6,263 nucleotides of DNA from Vulcanimicrobiota bacterium. Its GTDB lineage: Bacteria; Vulcanimicrobiota; Vulcanimicrobiia; Vulcanimicrobiales; Vulcanimicrobiaceae. The stretch spans positions 1 to 6,263 of the forward strand of contig JAFARW010000210.1 of assembly GCA_019245275.1 (NCBI GenBank), given 5' to 3'. Each line of letters begins with the position of its first letter. Within the stretch, counting starts at the first letter, position 1. The position numbers and the translations under genes were made by a program. The notes below the pieces were generated by a model. It did not search any database. It was not told the DNA's origin and saw only the letters and a program-made list of their open reading frames with translations. This document shows positions 5,516 to 6,263 of the stretch, in pieces.

Positions 5516-6263
5516 GTGCCGGATTTCTTTACGGGCAAGTGGTCCCTCCGAAGCCGCGGCGAGCGGGCCGCCCTCATTTTCACGATCCTCCTCGCCCCCA
5601 CCGCGCTTGCGGTGATCGGCGGCTTCCTCCACGAGACGCTCGGAGTCTCGACGATCGCCGTGGTCATCGTCGCAGCAATGGTCTACGTCACGCTTGCGCG
5701 CGGCCAATTGCTTGGCAGCAGCGTGCGCATCACGCGAACGCATTTTCCGCATGTCTTTGAAGTCGTTGAACGCTGCGCGTCGCTCTTGCACGTTCCGATG
5801 CCGCTGATCTTCGTGCGCGACGACATGTTCGTTCCGATCGTCGCCCTCGGTTTTGGCGAACCGTATTCCCTCGTGATCTCGAGCCACTGGCTCGACCACT
5901 TCGAGGGAGACGAGCTGACCTTCATGATCGGACGCGAGCTCGGTCACATCGCCGCCGGTCATACTCGCTTGACTTCGCTGCTGAGCGTCAACGGCAAAGA
6001 GAACGCGATCGTCTCGATCATCTTCGGAGCGTGGCTTCGCCGGACCGAATACACGGCAGATCGTCTTGGGCTGCTCTGCTGCGGCTCGGTCGACGCCGCG
6101 CAGCGCGCGATTGCGGTCGCAACGCTGCATCGGTTCGCGCGTAACATCGATGTTGAAGCCTTCTCGCGGCAAAGAGAGGCGCTCTCGAGCGACTCGATCT
6201 TACGCCTCGGCGAATGGTTTGCCGCGCAACCCTACGCGACGAACCGCATTGCGCAGCTGCGCG
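5516..6263 (+). CDS. M48-like membrane metallopeptidase homologue with altered HExxH, cut at the right edge
   Basis: The frame is open from GTG 5516 to the end of the window (249 complete codons, no stop). A TAG at 5507 limits upstream extension, so GTG 5516 is the first usable start; the ribosome site is weak (AGAAAG). Two membrane helices (about 18-37 and 43-60) precede a domain resembling M48 peptidases: a segment MPLIFVRDD (95-103), LVISSHWLDHFEGDELTFMIG (119-139), then the metal site R140-E-L-G-H144-IAAGH149, and the downstream EYTADRLGLL (178-187) with the expected third ligand Glu178. The first zinc-binding histidine of HExxH is Arg here (CGC at 5933-5935), and the later 'HP' motif reads QPYATNRIAQLR. 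The family would place it in membrane protein quality control; whether this member is catalytic is doubtful. It is divergent from the GntR/ABC operon. Confidence 0.82.
   Translation, partial: MPDFFTGKWSLRSRGERAALIFTILLAPTALAVIGGFLHETLGVSTIAVVIVAAMVYVTLARGQLLGSSVRITRTHFPHVFEVVERCASLLHVPMPLIFVRDDMFVPIVALGFGEPYSLVISSHWLDHFEGDELTFMIGRELGHIAAGHTRLTSLLSVNGKENAIVSIIFGAWLRRTEYTADRLGLLCCGSVDAAQRAIAVATLHRFARNIDVEAFSRQREALSSDSILRLGEWFAAQPYATNRIAQLR

Noticed and set aside
5479..5522. Possible minus-strand intrinsic terminator: CCGGC...GCCGG followed by seven T
   Set aside because: The stem is only 5 bp with a loop of 27 nt and no minus-strand gene lies upstream to be terminated. The T run fits better as an UP element of the operon promoter.
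5465..6172. Minus-strand open frame of 235 codons opposite the M48-like gene
   Set aside because: The composition is charged and repetitive (Asp, Arg, His), typical of an antisense shadow; the plus strand holds clear membrane helices and M48-like motifs. Its end also runs through the promoter region.

Overview
The window is dense bacterial DNA (about 58-60% GC by eye) with almost no intergenic space outside one regulatory region near 5271-5515. It holds two gene blocks that converge at 2137-2140, and a third gene diverging from the second block near 5400-5516. Protein types and composition suggest a menaquinone-using, Tat-exporting bacterium. I lean weakly towards a poorly cultured lineage such as Ca. 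Eremiobacterota/Vulcanimicrobiota, but nothing here proves a taxon. The hexamer CGATCG is strikingly frequent.

Left block, plus strand (1-2140): the tail of an unidentified gene (possibly a UbiD-type decarboxylase), then a UbiA/MqnP-type membrane prenyltransferase that starts inside the stop of the previous gene, then a Tat-exported LivJ-type solute-binding protein starting 2 bp later. The first two would fit quinone (menaquinone) assembly. The binding protein has no permease or ATPase partner in the window.

Middle block, minus strand (5468 down to 2137): a tightly coupled operon. A strong promoter (TTGACA / TATTAT) overlaps a 34-bp inverted repeat that is a natural operator for the encoded YtrA-type GntR repressor. 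Gene order is: a 36-codon leader ORF with an excellent Shine-Dalgarno, the GntR regulator, an ABC ATPase, an ABC-2 permease, a 50-codon small ORF with its own Shine-Dalgarno, and a DUF4386 membrane protein. Junctions are a 7-nt gap, a 4-nt overlap, a 14-nt overlap, a 3-nt gap and a 1-nt overlap. This looks like an autoregulated YtrA/ABC-2 export or envelope-stress module, with two small ORFs and a DUF4386 protein as unusual parts. The last gene overlaps the stop of the binding-protein gene head-on, leaving no room for a terminator.

Right end, plus strand (5516 to beyond 6263): an M48-like membrane metallopeptidase, cut by the window edge, in which the first histidine of HExxH is arginine. Its upstream region contains a perfect TATAAT inside the same operator, so the GntR protein might control both directions.

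No tRNA, rRNA, CRISPR array, insertion sequence or convincing intrinsic terminator was seen.
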